NCBI GenBank assembly: GCA_002148405.1
Contig: MUGG01000104.1
Span: forward strand, 1-63,667
Length of the DNA stretch: 63,667 nt
Direction of reading: 5' to 3'
Origin: Alkalinema sp. CACIAM 70d
GTDB taxonomy: Bacteria > Cyanobacteriota > Cyanobacteriia > Leptolyngbyales > Leptolyngbyaceae
The notes below the pieces were generated by a model. That model did not search any database. It was not told the origin of the DNA and saw only the letters and a list, made by a program, of their open reading frames with translations. Made by a program: the position numbers and the translations under genes. Shown here piece by piece: positions 44,331 to 53,052 of the stretch (position 1 is the stretch's first letter; each line of letters starts with the position of its first letter).

Positions 44331-44344
44331 AACTTTGGTGTTCT
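44301..44344 (+). terminator. Hairpin with T-rich tail, possible attenuator before repA-like gene
   Basis: AGAACACCAAAGT and ACTTTGGTGTTCT are perfect 13-base arms with an 18-base loop, followed after seven bases by TGTTTTTGTTAT. It lies between the RHH gene and the initiator gene, so it may end transcription from upstream or set initiator level. Confidence 0.6.
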
Positions 44345-44541
44345 CGATGTGTTTTTGTTATAGCCAGAGCGACCATATTAAATATGTGCCTTCCGGGCTG
44401 GATTGGTTGCCGCCTCTCCACGCTCTTGCATCATAGCAAATCGCTATACAGCTGAAAAGGCACAGCGGTTCTGAAGCTTAAAAGAACTGATAGGATGGCG
44501 TTTCTGGCTCCGAGTAACTTCTTTAACCCTTGTGAGCCATT

Positions 44542-46206
44542 ATGAAACAAGCCGGAACTCCTGGGAATGATAGTTCACCAACGATCGCAGCGATCGAAGT
44601 GGATGTCGTCGCCTCAAAAACAGAAACCAAAAAAGCTGCTACTACTAAACCCAAACGTAGAGGGCGTTATAACTCATTTGAACGTCCGCCAACCCATGCG
44701 GATCTGTTCCCTGATGGTGAAACCGATCGCATGGCTTCTAACAAAGTCATTTGGGAGGGTTGCAATATTCTTTCCCAGGGAAGGGATATTGGCTGGGTCG
44801 AAACAGGGCCAGGATCGCCCTACTATGAAAGCAGTGTGGCGAAGGGCAAGGGCTACCTTTCCTTCTGGATTACCAATGAACTCCACGTCAAACACCCAAC
44901 TGTGCTAGAAGAGGAAGCTGCGCTAGCGTTGATTGATCAGTTTGACATTCGAGCGGCCTGCTTACATCTGATCTATGCCGCCTATGCAACCCAACTAGAA
45001 CGGCCCTGGGAACAACAGTTTGTTTTGAACGATCGCCAGCTCGCACGGTATCTCGGTCTGGATAAAAACAAGAAACTCAATAAACAGCAGAAGCTAGAGC
45101 TATTGCTAGAACTGGCAAAACAGCCCTGTCATTTATTGGTGTATGTGTCCTGGCCCGAGAAAGGGAAAGTCAAGTCCTTTAGTGTTAGCCGCACCTGGCT
45201 CTGGGAAATCGCAGAACCGATTCTGCATTTCCAGGAAGACCTGATGGGCAACTCTGAGATGGTCGGTTTCACCCTGCAAGTCAAGGCAGGCAACTGGGCA
45301 CAGTATTTTCTGAACCCTAGCCGTTGCAAAGATGGCAATGGTTATTATGAATACGGCATTCTGTCTCAGTCCATTCTGCAAGACTTAATGACCATCTGGT
45401 ATAACCACGAGGGCGCTGCACGGCTCATTCTCTGGCTATTATTCAAAACGAAAGTTGGGAACGGCCCCGTCCGAGCTGGCACTTTATTCAAAGTGGCATT
45501 TGGAACAGAGAAGGTAGAACAAGCTAGAAAAGCTGCTGCGCCCCGTAAACGCCTGGTTTCTCAATGGAAAACTACCCTGAAAGTGCTGGATGATCAGGGC
45601 TGGAAGTTCACATTTGATCTGGCAACTTACCCACCGCAGTATTTACCTGATCTACCTGACCTACTACCTCTAACCAACATTCCTGATGATCCGGAACAGG
45701 CAGCCGAATTCTGGTTGGAGGATGGGGCGAAGGGAGAGGGCGATCGCCTCACCGATACCGTGAAACGACCCTACGGTGGCTTTGAGCAGTTGCTGACAGC
45801 CCGAATGGTGGTGCAACCGCCAGAGGAGATTTCCAGGAAATTAGACGAGCTCAAGGAATCCCGTCCATCACGTAGCATGACCGCAGGGGAATCACTGTCC
45901 AAAACGTCCTCAGATACTGAAGCCTTGCTACCATCGCCTTCCAAATCCAAGTCTCGTAAGTCTGAACGTCGCCTGCTATCTCCTGAACCTTCTAACCAGT
46001 TACCAGAGAACACCAAAGCAACGGAACGGATTGATTCCGGGGAAAAACTAAAAGCACTCAGGCTGACCAGAGGCATGACTCAGAGTGTTCTCGCCACCAA
46101 AATTGGCAAGAGTACAAGTTGGGTCAAACTAGTTGAAACTGGCAGACGTAGCATCACACCAGAGGATCAAACACTACTACTGACAGTTCTCCAAGCCACA
46201 ATGTAG
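44542..46206 (+). CDS. RepA-like replication initiator with C-terminal HTH
   Basis: The 554-residue protein has a basic N-terminus (KKAATTKPKRRGRYN). A large central domain (about 50-370) includes GYLSFWITNELHVKHP, LNDRQLARYLGLDKNKK, SVSRTWLWEIAEPILHF and ILSQSILQDLMTIWYN, consistent with tandem winged helices. A Ser-rich linker and a C-terminal Xre-type helix-turn-helix follow (about 500-550: LKALRLTRGMTQSVLATKIGKSTSWVKLVETGRR). It is followed directly by about 750 bases of iteron-like repeats and then by the primase-helicase gene. The position identifies it as the likely initiator. I do not know a close named family; the helix-turn-helix may act in autoregulation. Confidence 0.72.
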   Translation: MKQAGTPGNDSSPTIAAIEVDVVASKTETKKAATTKPKRRGRYNSFERPPTHADLFPDGETDRMASNKVIWEGCNILSQGRDIGWVETGPGSPYYESSVAKGKGYLSFWITNELHVKHPTVLEEEAALALIDQFDIRAACLHLIYAAYATQLERPWEQQFVLNDRQLARYLGLDKNKKLNKQQKLELLLELAKQPCHLLVYVSWPEKGKVKSFSVSRTWLWEIAEPILHFQEDLMGNSEMVGFTLQVKAGNWAQYFLNPSRCKDGNGYYEYGILSQSILQDLMTIWYNHEGAARLILWLLFKTKVGNGPVRAGTLFKVAFGTEKVEQARKAAAPRKRLVSQWKTTLKVLDDQGWKFTFDLATYPPQYLPDLPDLLPLTNIPDDPEQAAEFWLEDGAKGEGDRLTDTVKRPYGGFEQLLTARMVVQPPEEISRKLDELKESRPSRSMTAGESLSKTSSDTEALLPSPSKSKSRKSERRLLSPEPSNQLPENTKATERIDSGEKLKALRLTRGMTQSVLATKIGKSTSWVKLVETGRRSITPEDQTLLLTVLQATM

Positions 46207-47282
46207 CAACTAAAGAAATGCTGTAACCTTTGGCAGCCTGGTGAGGTTACATCGTGGTTACACCAGGGCAGTTGATGTGATCTTGAGTTCCAGGTAGAGT
46301 GACGACTGACGATCGCAGCTTTGAAAAACTTCCAAAAAGCTTGTGGGATCGGAGACCTAGATCCTGCTGACAGGTGCTTCTGCAAGTCAGTTCAAAAAGA
46401 CTTTTAATACCCCAGGATTGGACTGAAGGTTACAAATAGCTCACTGAATAGAATGCACTGCAAGTGAGTCACAACCCTTATATAGGTAGGATTTGAAAGA
46501 CTTTTCAGGAAAATCTGAACCTTTGGAATAATCTTTTAGTCAAAATAGAAATACCCTAGGGTCAACCAAAAGGTTACAACCTGTTGTTTCTTAGAAATAC
46601 CTTTGGCTAAGTCCAAAAGTTACACCATTGCTTGCAACCAAGAATATCAGCTTATAACCAAGAATATCCCCAGGCTAGCCTTAAAAGTTACAGTGAAAGC
46701 GTTACACCTTGAGAGCACCAAAATTACCCTGGGGCTAGCCTAAAAGTTACATTGGCATAGTCAGGGTTACAAAATACCCCAGGCTAAGACTGAAGGTTAC
46801 AAGCGAGTTTTGCAGAAATATCGTAAGGTCGCACCAAAAGTTACAGCAGGAGGGTTACAAAATACCCCAGGGCTAGACTAAAGGTTACAAGAAGGACGTA
46901 ATTACCCAAAAATACCTTTGGGTTGTCCCAATAGTTACAAATATCCAAGTGGCGATCGTTTTGTAACTCTTAGGCTAATTCGTCGAAAGCCTTATTTTTC
47001 AGATGATTCAGAGATCTTTTTTTCCGTTACAGTCATTTGTCATACAAAGGTTACAAGAAAATACCCCAGGGTTGCTTAGAAAATACCCCAGGTCTGACCC
47101 AAAAATACCCTTTGCTTACTCCAAAAGTTACAAAAAAAATCTTGAAATACTTATCCAGTAAGCATTTCAGATTTTGGTTACATGTCTGATCATTCTAATG
47201 ATCTTGATCCAGCAACCGCTCTGGGTATGTTCCAGAGCGGTTGCTATTGTTAGGAGACTAAAAAATTGCGCCGTCGGTGTAA
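46207..47282. other. Putative replication origin (oriV) with iteron-like repeats
   Basis: The segment has no gene. From about 46405 to 47145 it carries about ten copies of a loosely spaced composite unit: a left half AAATACCCCAGG (variants AAATACCCTAGG and AAATACCTTTGG), roughly 10-15 bases, then a right half AAAGGTTACA or AAAAGTTACA. Examples start near 46405, 46548, 46592, 46765, 46858, 46908 and 47060; extra right halves GTTACA stand alone. All face the same way. Such direct repeats beside an initiator gene are the classic iteron origin. An A/T-rich stretch at 46985-47040 could be the unwinding region. The repeats may also be bound by RepA for copy control. Confidence 0.8.
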
Positions 47283-50018
47283 GTGTGTCCACAGGCTTAT
47301 CAATCTAAGAACTTAGTTGCAGCGCCAGTTAAACCCATGCCCCTCAATACCACAACACAGCTTACTCAACAGCTTTATCGCCTGATCCTTCATGAGTATC
47401 AGCAACTCTATGCAATCTGGCAAAGCGCTGACGTATTGCAATCGCAATATGACAAGGTGCTAACTCCTGATGTGGTGGAAGCCCATCTTCAAGGCAGACA
47501 AACCGTGTCAGTACGCTTATTGCAACCGGGTACTAACACGGCTAAAGCGGGTTGTGTTGATTTTGATGCGCCTAAAGATGGCTCTGATCCTGAGACACTT
47601 CAAGCAGTTTTGGCTCAAGCACAAAAGGTGCAGCAAGTTGCTACCGATCGCGGTTTATCAACATACCTAGAATTTAGCGGTCGTCGAGGCTTTCATCTTT
47701 GGTTGTTTGCTGATACTTCCTTACCCGGCGCAACCTGGATCAAGGCATTGCAGAATCTTTGTTATTTATCCGGTTACAAACCTAAAGAGATTTATCCGGC
47801 AACTGCAACGATCGCGAATGACGGTAAGGCTTCTGGACGACCGATCCGTTTACCCTGTGGCATTCATCAAATCAGTGGTCGGCGCAACGGATTTTTGCCT
47901 GAAGTCGTGGAATGGGCAGATGGTTTTCCTGTTGTACCAGAGAACCAGGTAGCCCTGATGACTGAGTTTCAACAGATCAGTGCAAGCGCGATCGCGCAAT
48001 TGGCAGAGGAAAAGTTGCAGAATACAGATGAGAGAAGAGTTGCTCCAGACTTCTATGCAGAAGCTAGCGTCCAGAATCTAAAAGCAGACTTCTCAACGCT
48101 GTCGCCGGAGGATCATCCCGCTTGTATTGACTACCTGATCAGTCAGGGTGCTCCCACTGATCAAGACTACAACGCAGTCAACCTCACCCTTTCTCGCTAT
48201 GCCATCACCCGAGGCTTCGATCTCGGCCAGATTGAATCCTTGGCAGAGAGAATGGCTCAGGCATCGGATCATCACCCCACCAGCAAAATTACCGTTGATG
48301 CCAAGCTACGAAACTTTCAAGGTGCCTACGCTTCGGCTCGACGGAATCCTCAAGATTACCAATGGAGTTGCAGTTATGTTCGAGCGAGTCAAGAACTAGT
48401 ACGTTGTGGGGGCTGTACAGGCTATGCTTGTCCCTTCTGGCAGTGGGAAAAACCCGCTGGCGACAATGAAGCAGCAAGACGCACAGAACGGGAATTACTA
48501 GCCTATATCCTCCATCATCCAGAAACGGGAATGCAGGAGGCGTTGGGGATTGACCTACCTGCTGAAGGGTTCATTGCGACCTACCAGTCTGTAGCCAATG
48601 AAAAAACTCCTCTCTATCTGCATCAACTAATTTGGGAAGCCCTGGTAACGCTGGAAACCGCAGGGAGAGAACTGATTCCCAGCTTAATTTTGGCTCAATT
48701 AGAACAGGGATTGAATGGGAAATTGGCTTCACCGATCGCTGTTGTCAACCAAGCCGGCGCGTATTTGGACGAATTATTGCAACTGTCACCCTGTAGCTGG
48801 GACACGTTTGTTCAACATTTGACCCAGGTAAGAGATACGGGACTGCGTTTGCTGGCCAAAGAACAGGCCGCAACCGCAACTGAGTTATTGGGCGATCGCC
48901 TGCAACCGGTCACCGAAACCCTAGAAACCCTGATCAACGAATCTCAGAACCTCCAGCGTCGCACTGCTTCTCAAACGCTGCCAATGGTGGCCTATAGCCA
49001 GGATTTGATCCATGACCTGTTTGGGCAACCCCAAACTGCAATTCCAACCCCCGCACACTGGCTCAATCATGCCCTCAATGGGGGATTGCATCCTGGTAGA
49101 CTCTATGTGATTGGTGCCCCTCCTGGCTCAGGCAAGACGACTTGGTGTGCTTGGTGTGCGGATGAGGCCGCCAAAGCGCGAACGCCAGTGCTGTATGTTT
49201 CCTTTGAAATGGGCAGACAGCAACTCTGGGTCAGTGCTTTATCAAGGATTGCTGGATTGAATTCGGGATTGATTGAATCTAAACAGTGGGATGACCCAGA
49301 TTATTCCAATGTTCAATGGTTAAAACAGCAAGTTGCTCAGGCGATTCGGGCCTATGATCAACAGATTTCAGAACATCTAACCATTCTGGAAGCAGGGCCA
49401 GAAGTGACAGCCGCCCACCTTAAAGGGGTGATTGCTCAGGTTAGACGCACGGCTAATTTGAGTAAGAATGCGCCAGTGTTGGTGGTTATTGATTACCTGC
49501 AACTGATGTGTTGTGGTGATGAAAAGTTGGATTCTGGTGCCAATGAGGTTTTGCGGGTTTCTAGAGTGGCGACTGGGTTGAAGCAATTGGCACGGGATAC
49601 CAATACGGCTGTTGTTGCCATTAGTGACATCAATAAAGCGGCTTATCAAGAAGCACTTCGCACCGGAATGCTGGATATGAGCGCCTTGCGAGATTCGTTC
49701 AAGATTGCTCATGCGGCAGACTGCATCATGCTCTTGCAAACCGGTAAGGCACAGCGTGGTAATGAACAGCCTAGAGATCAAGTTGATTTATTGGAAGAAC
49801 GTTATACGGGTAATCATTTGAAGCTTCGCCAACTTCAGGATGTCCGGACTCGCTTTCCTTTGAATGAAAAAGCAAAAGCTACTTATGCACGTCTTAGTCT
49901 ACTCAAGAACCGAGGTGGGATGACGGCAGAACCCATGTTTGTTTATGAGAAGGCATATCACCGCTTTATTCCGGTTGATCTTGATTTAGGAGGGGATAAT
50001 GAATTTGAAGATCTCTAG
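47283..50018 (+). CDS. Primase-helicase: AEP-type primase fused to DnaB-like helicase
   Basis: The 911-residue protein joins two activities. The N-terminal part (about 30-250) resembles archaeo-eukaryotic primases of the TOTE/PrimPol type: the acidic pair is in CVDFDAP (Asp93, Asp95), the following sxH motif is YLEFSGRRGFHLWLF (His138), and GRPIRLPCGIHQ comes later. A helical region and a Cys-rich zinc knuckle follow (LVRCGGCTGYACPFW, near 375). The C-terminal part (about 580-880) is a DnaB/RecA-fold helicase with Walker A GAPPGSGKTT near 612-621 and Walker B VLVVIDYLQLM near 733. It would both prime and unwind. GTG 47283 or ATG 47337 may be the start. Its 3' end overlaps the polymerase gene by 20 bases. 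Confidence 0.85.
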   Translation: MCPQAYQSKNLVAAPVKPMPLNTTTQLTQQLYRLILHEYQQLYAIWQSADVLQSQYDKVLTPDVVEAHLQGRQTVSVRLLQPGTNTAKAGCVDFDAPKDGSDPETLQAVLAQAQKVQQVATDRGLSTYLEFSGRRGFHLWLFADTSLPGATWIKALQNLCYLSGYKPKEIYPATATIANDGKASGRPIRLPCGIHQISGRRNGFLPEVVEWADGFPVVPENQVALMTEFQQISASAIAQLAEEKLQNTDERRVAPDFYAEASVQNLKADFSTLSPEDHPACIDYLISQGAPTDQDYNAVNLTLSRYAITRGFDLGQIESLAERMAQASDHHPTSKITVDAKLRNFQGAYASARRNPQDYQWSCSYVRASQELVRCGGCTGYACPFWQWEKPAGDNEAARRTERELLAYILHHPETGMQEALGIDLPAEGFIATYQSVANEKTPLYLHQLIWEALVTLETAGRELIPSLILAQLEQGLNGKLASPIAVVNQAGAYLDELLQLSPCSWDTFVQHLTQVRDTGLRLLAKEQAATATELLGDRLQPVTETLETLINESQNLQRRTASQTLPMVAYSQDLIHDLFGQPQTAIPTPAHWLNHALNGGLHPGRLYVIGAPPGSGKTTWCAWCADEAAKARTPVLYVSFEMGRQQLWVSALSRIAGLNSGLIESKQWDDPDYSNVQWLKQQVAQAIRAYDQQISEHLTILEAGPEVTAAHLKGVIAQVRRTANLSKNAPVLVVIDYLQLMCCGDEKLDSGANEVLRVSRVATGLKQLARDTNTAVVAISDINKAAYQEALRTGMLDMSALRDSFKIAHAADCIMLLQTGKAQRGNEQPRDQVDLLEERYTGNHLKLRQLQDVRTRFPLNEKAKATYARLSLLKNRGGMTAEPMFVYEKAYHRFIPVDLDLGGDNEFEDL

Positions 50019-52479
50019 CTCCACCACGTCAGTATCGGCATCAGATTTGAATGCTTCAGATCCAATTTACGATGACCTAATGGATTGGGCAAAGGAACGT
50101 AAGCAGCAGTTTTTAAGGAGTCGTGCGAAAGGTAGCCCTGTAAGTCCAAAATTAAAGAATCCAGAATCACCGATTAAAACAGAAACAGAAGTCTGGATTG
50201 AAACCTGGTACAGGCCGTCTCCACTGCATTCGAGAAATATTAGACAACAAACAATCCCTTCGGAGGATCTTTGTCAAGCAGAGACAGATCTAGAGGATAG
50301 AGAAGTCAAGAAAATCCAAGAAAACAACCGATCTGAAACTCCAGCCCCAGAGCCTGAAACCTTTCTCGCATCTCAGCCCGATGTTTCGCTAACTCAGCAT
50401 TCTCCTATGCTTGAGGTTGGCCAGAAAGTTGTGATCCGTTCAGATGCCAGTCGTCTTCCTGCGGGTATTCCGCTAAATGCTGTACTAGTTATTCAGGAGA
50501 TGTATCTCAATGTTTGTCGAGAGCCCCCAAATAGTTGGTGTATTTGGTGTAGTAGTGATGCTTTTTCTGGTTTAAAGTCGATCGATTCTGATTGCTTGAT
50601 GCCGTTGCTAGAACAGGGGTCTAATTCTGACGTAGCAAGCCTACCACCTGTAAGAGAATCGGAAGTCTTTTGTGCTGAGATAGCAAACTCGACTTCATGT
50701 CATACGGTTGTCAGTTACGAGTTGGTTGAAGATGGAGAACGACTTGTAGAAATACTCAAACCTTTGCACGCCTGTTCAGTCATCGCAGTCGATACAGAGA
50801 CGACTGGACTTGATCCAATGAAAGACAAAATTCGCTTAATTCAGATTGCGGCTGAAAATTATCCAGTTGTTGTTATTGATCTCTTCAAACTTGCACGGGA
50901 AAAGTGGGCTCCTCTTGCTGAACTGTTTCAGGGAGCACCAATTAAAGTTTTCCAGAATGCCAAGTTTGATCTGAAGTTCTTGCAACAGGCTGGACTTTCA
51001 GTTGTAGGCAAGCTGTTCGATACGATGATAGCTGCACAGTTGTTGGATGCAGGGATACGATCGCGAAGTGTCTCTGGAAGAGAATTCCACGGTTATAATC
51101 TGGCAGCACTCGTCAAAGTTTATTTGGGGGAAGATCTTTCCAAAGAACAGCAGCGAAGTGACTGGAGTCATCCAAGCCTTTCTCCAGCGCAGTTGGAGTA
51201 TGCCGCGCGGGATGCCGCGATCTTGCTGCGGTTACGCGAGGTTATGAAACCCAAGTTAAAAAATGCTCGGCTGGTTGAAACTGCCCGGTTGGAGTTTGGC
51301 TGTTTGCCCGCGATCGCCCAAATGGAACTCAACGGAATGTTGCTCGATCTCTCTCGATGGGATGACCTGCGGCAGGAACTTGAACGGAGTCGAGATCAGT
51401 TAGCAAATGGCTTGCGAAAACAACTCCAGCCAGCTTTGCTCAGTACGCAACTTGATATTTTGGGTAATCAGCCTGCTCTCAATCTGGACAGTCAGCAACA
51501 GGTATTAGAAGCCCTACAGCAGCTGGGTGTTCCAGTGAGAAATACCAGTAAGCTCTCTCTAGTTCCCCTAGCAGAAGAGCATCCATCCGTTAGAGTGCTG
51601 CTGGACTATCGCAAAGCAGCTAAAGCGGTTCAGGCATTTGCCAGTAGCTTACCCAAGCACGTTCACCCCGTTACTGGGCGAATTCACCCCGATTATCAGC
51701 AAATGGGAGCTGCCACCGGACGCATGTCTTGTCGCAACCCCAATCTACAGCAGATTCCCAGAGACAAAATCTTTCGCAGTTGTTTTATTCCGGCTCCGGG
51801 ATACTGTCTGGTGGTAGCTGACTACTCTCAGATTGAACTACGGGTAGCAGCGGAACTGAGTGGCGATCGCCGTATGATTGAGGCATATCAGAACGATGAA
51901 GACTTGCATCAGCTTACGGCGGCTCTGATTGCTGGTAAATCTCTCGATCAGGTGGAAAAATCGGAGCGACAGGCAGCGAAGGCGGTTAATTTTGGGCTGA
52001 TTTACGCGATGGGAGCCAAGGGTCTAGCGGAGTACGCCTACAACAACTATGGGGTACAGATGGGCCTGAAGCAGGCAGAAACGTTTCGGAAGCGCTATTT
52101 TGAAGCCTATCAGGGAATTGCTCGATGGCATGGGGCGATAAAGCGCAGGTTGCCGAGGGAAATGCGGACAATGGGCGATCGCCTCCGGTGCTGGCAAGAT
52201 GAACCCAAGTTGACAGAGTTGCTGAATACTCCGGTTCAGGGTACTGCTGCAGATATTACCAAAGCTGCATTGGCAAAGCTTCCTACAGCGTTACAAGAAA
52301 CGCGAGCTAGGTTAATTGGTACGGTGCATGATGAGATTTTGCTGGAAGCTCCAGAAAATACGGCAAACCGGGCTGCAAATATTCTTCAACAGGTTATGGA
52401 GCAGGCTGGACATCAGTATTTGAGAAAAGTGCCAGTGAAAGCGGAAGTAGCGATCGTCCGTAGTTGGGCTGAAAAGTAA
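49999..52479 (+). CDS. Family A DNA polymerase with 3'-5' exonuclease and long N-terminal extension
   Basis: The 826-residue protein starts with an excellent ribosome binding site (TTAGGAGGGG) inside the end of the primase-helicase gene. Residues 1-240 are an extension not seen in the other polymerase: a Ser/Pro/Glu-rich linker and a small beta-type domain (LEVGQKVVIRSDASRLPAG). Then come the exonuclease (VDTETTGLDP near 267, FQNAKFDLKFL, YAARDAAILL) and the polymerase (ADYSQIELRVAAELSGD near 607, KAVNFGLIYAMG, VHDEILLE near 775). The 5' nuclease is missing. It is a paralogue of the polymerase at 10824. Coupling to the primase-helicase marks it as the likely main replicative enzyme. Confidence 0.92.
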   Translation: MNLKISSSTTSVSASDLNASDPIYDDLMDWAKERKQQFLRSRAKGSPVSPKLKNPESPIKTETEVWIETWYRPSPLHSRNIRQQTIPSEDLCQAETDLEDREVKKIQENNRSETPAPEPETFLASQPDVSLTQHSPMLEVGQKVVIRSDASRLPAGIPLNAVLVIQEMYLNVCREPPNSWCIWCSSDAFSGLKSIDSDCLMPLLEQGSNSDVASLPPVRESEVFCAEIANSTSCHTVVSYELVEDGERLVEILKPLHACSVIAVDTETTGLDPMKDKIRLIQIAAENYPVVVIDLFKLAREKWAPLAELFQGAPIKVFQNAKFDLKFLQQAGLSVVGKLFDTMIAAQLLDAGIRSRSVSGREFHGYNLAALVKVYLGEDLSKEQQRSDWSHPSLSPAQLEYAARDAAILLRLREVMKPKLKNARLVETARLEFGCLPAIAQMELNGMLLDLSRWDDLRQELERSRDQLANGLRKQLQPALLSTQLDILGNQPALNLDSQQQVLEALQQLGVPVRNTSKLSLVPLAEEHPSVRVLLDYRKAAKAVQAFASSLPKHVHPVTGRIHPDYQQMGAATGRMSCRNPNLQQIPRDKIFRSCFIPAPGYCLVVADYSQIELRVAAELSGDRRMIEAYQNDEDLHQLTAALIAGKSLDQVEKSERQAAKAVNFGLIYAMGAKGLAEYAYNNYGVQMGLKQAETFRKRYFEAYQGIARWHGAIKRRLPREMRTMGDRLRCWQDEPKLTELLNTPVQGTAADITKAALAKLPTALQETRARLIGTVHDEILLEAPENTANRAANILQQVMEQAGHQYLRKVPVKAEVAIVRSWAEK

Positions 52480-52500
52480 GGGTACCCAGACGTTCAATCA

Positions 52501-53052
52501 TTACGATTGTGTTTGGCTAAATCGTGCGAGAAGATCTTCACGAGATAGTTCTAACAAGAGTCGTGTGTATTCCTCAGGAGGGAGTGCCAGTAAAGGGTCA
52601 ACAATTGATCCTAACTGCTCATCTAAAGCACCAAAGCGACCTTTGAGAATATTCTCAATAATCTCGCGTTGCCCCTCTTCCTTTGCTAAACGTTCAATGC
52701 TAGTGACATAGGTCATCTGACGTTCCTCCTGGTACTGCCTTAGCTCTGTCCGGAATTCCCGCTCTAGGCGATCGGGTAAGGTCATCATCCAGTCGATGAG
52801 CCTGAATAACTCTACTACATCATTTCTACGATAGCCTTGCTCGAATAGCTTCCGAACGAGAGTCCATTTCCATTGTTTACGTTGTTGAGGCTGACCAGTG
52901 GTGGCTTTCGTTTTTAGGTGAGCCATGACCACGACTACGAAGGGGTTTCGACTTTGATCCAGTTCTTCCCATTGAGTTTTGTAATCAATTAGCTTAGCGA
53001 TCGGAAATTCAATTCCCACCCGACACCCACCCAGATCGTAATCGTAAGCAGA
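52501..53052 (-). pseudogene. C-terminal fragment of an Rpn-family nuclease gene
   Basis: The frame reads SAYDYDLGGCRVGIEFPIAK and continues with LIDYKTQWEELDQSRNPFVV to the end (ARFSQTQS). This is the second half of the Rpn/PD-(D/E)XK 'recombination-promoting nuclease' family common in cyanobacteria. It has no N-terminal half: it begins immediately at the stop codon (53053-53055) of the KAP gene, in the same frame. A GTG at 53017-53019 could start a short product, but the catalytic half is missing. The matching N-terminal half lies at 60302-60745 on the same strand, so one ancestral gene seems to have been split by the intervening 7.3 kb. Confidence 0.8.

Noticed and set aside
44227..44436. 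69-codon frame after the RHH gene
   Set aside because: Starts at a weak codon with no ribosome site; the 27-codon frame in another phase has a much better start.
46207..47282. Origin repeats as a CRISPR or a satellite
   Set aside because: Units are short, unevenly spaced and degenerate, and lie next to an initiator gene; iterons explain them better.
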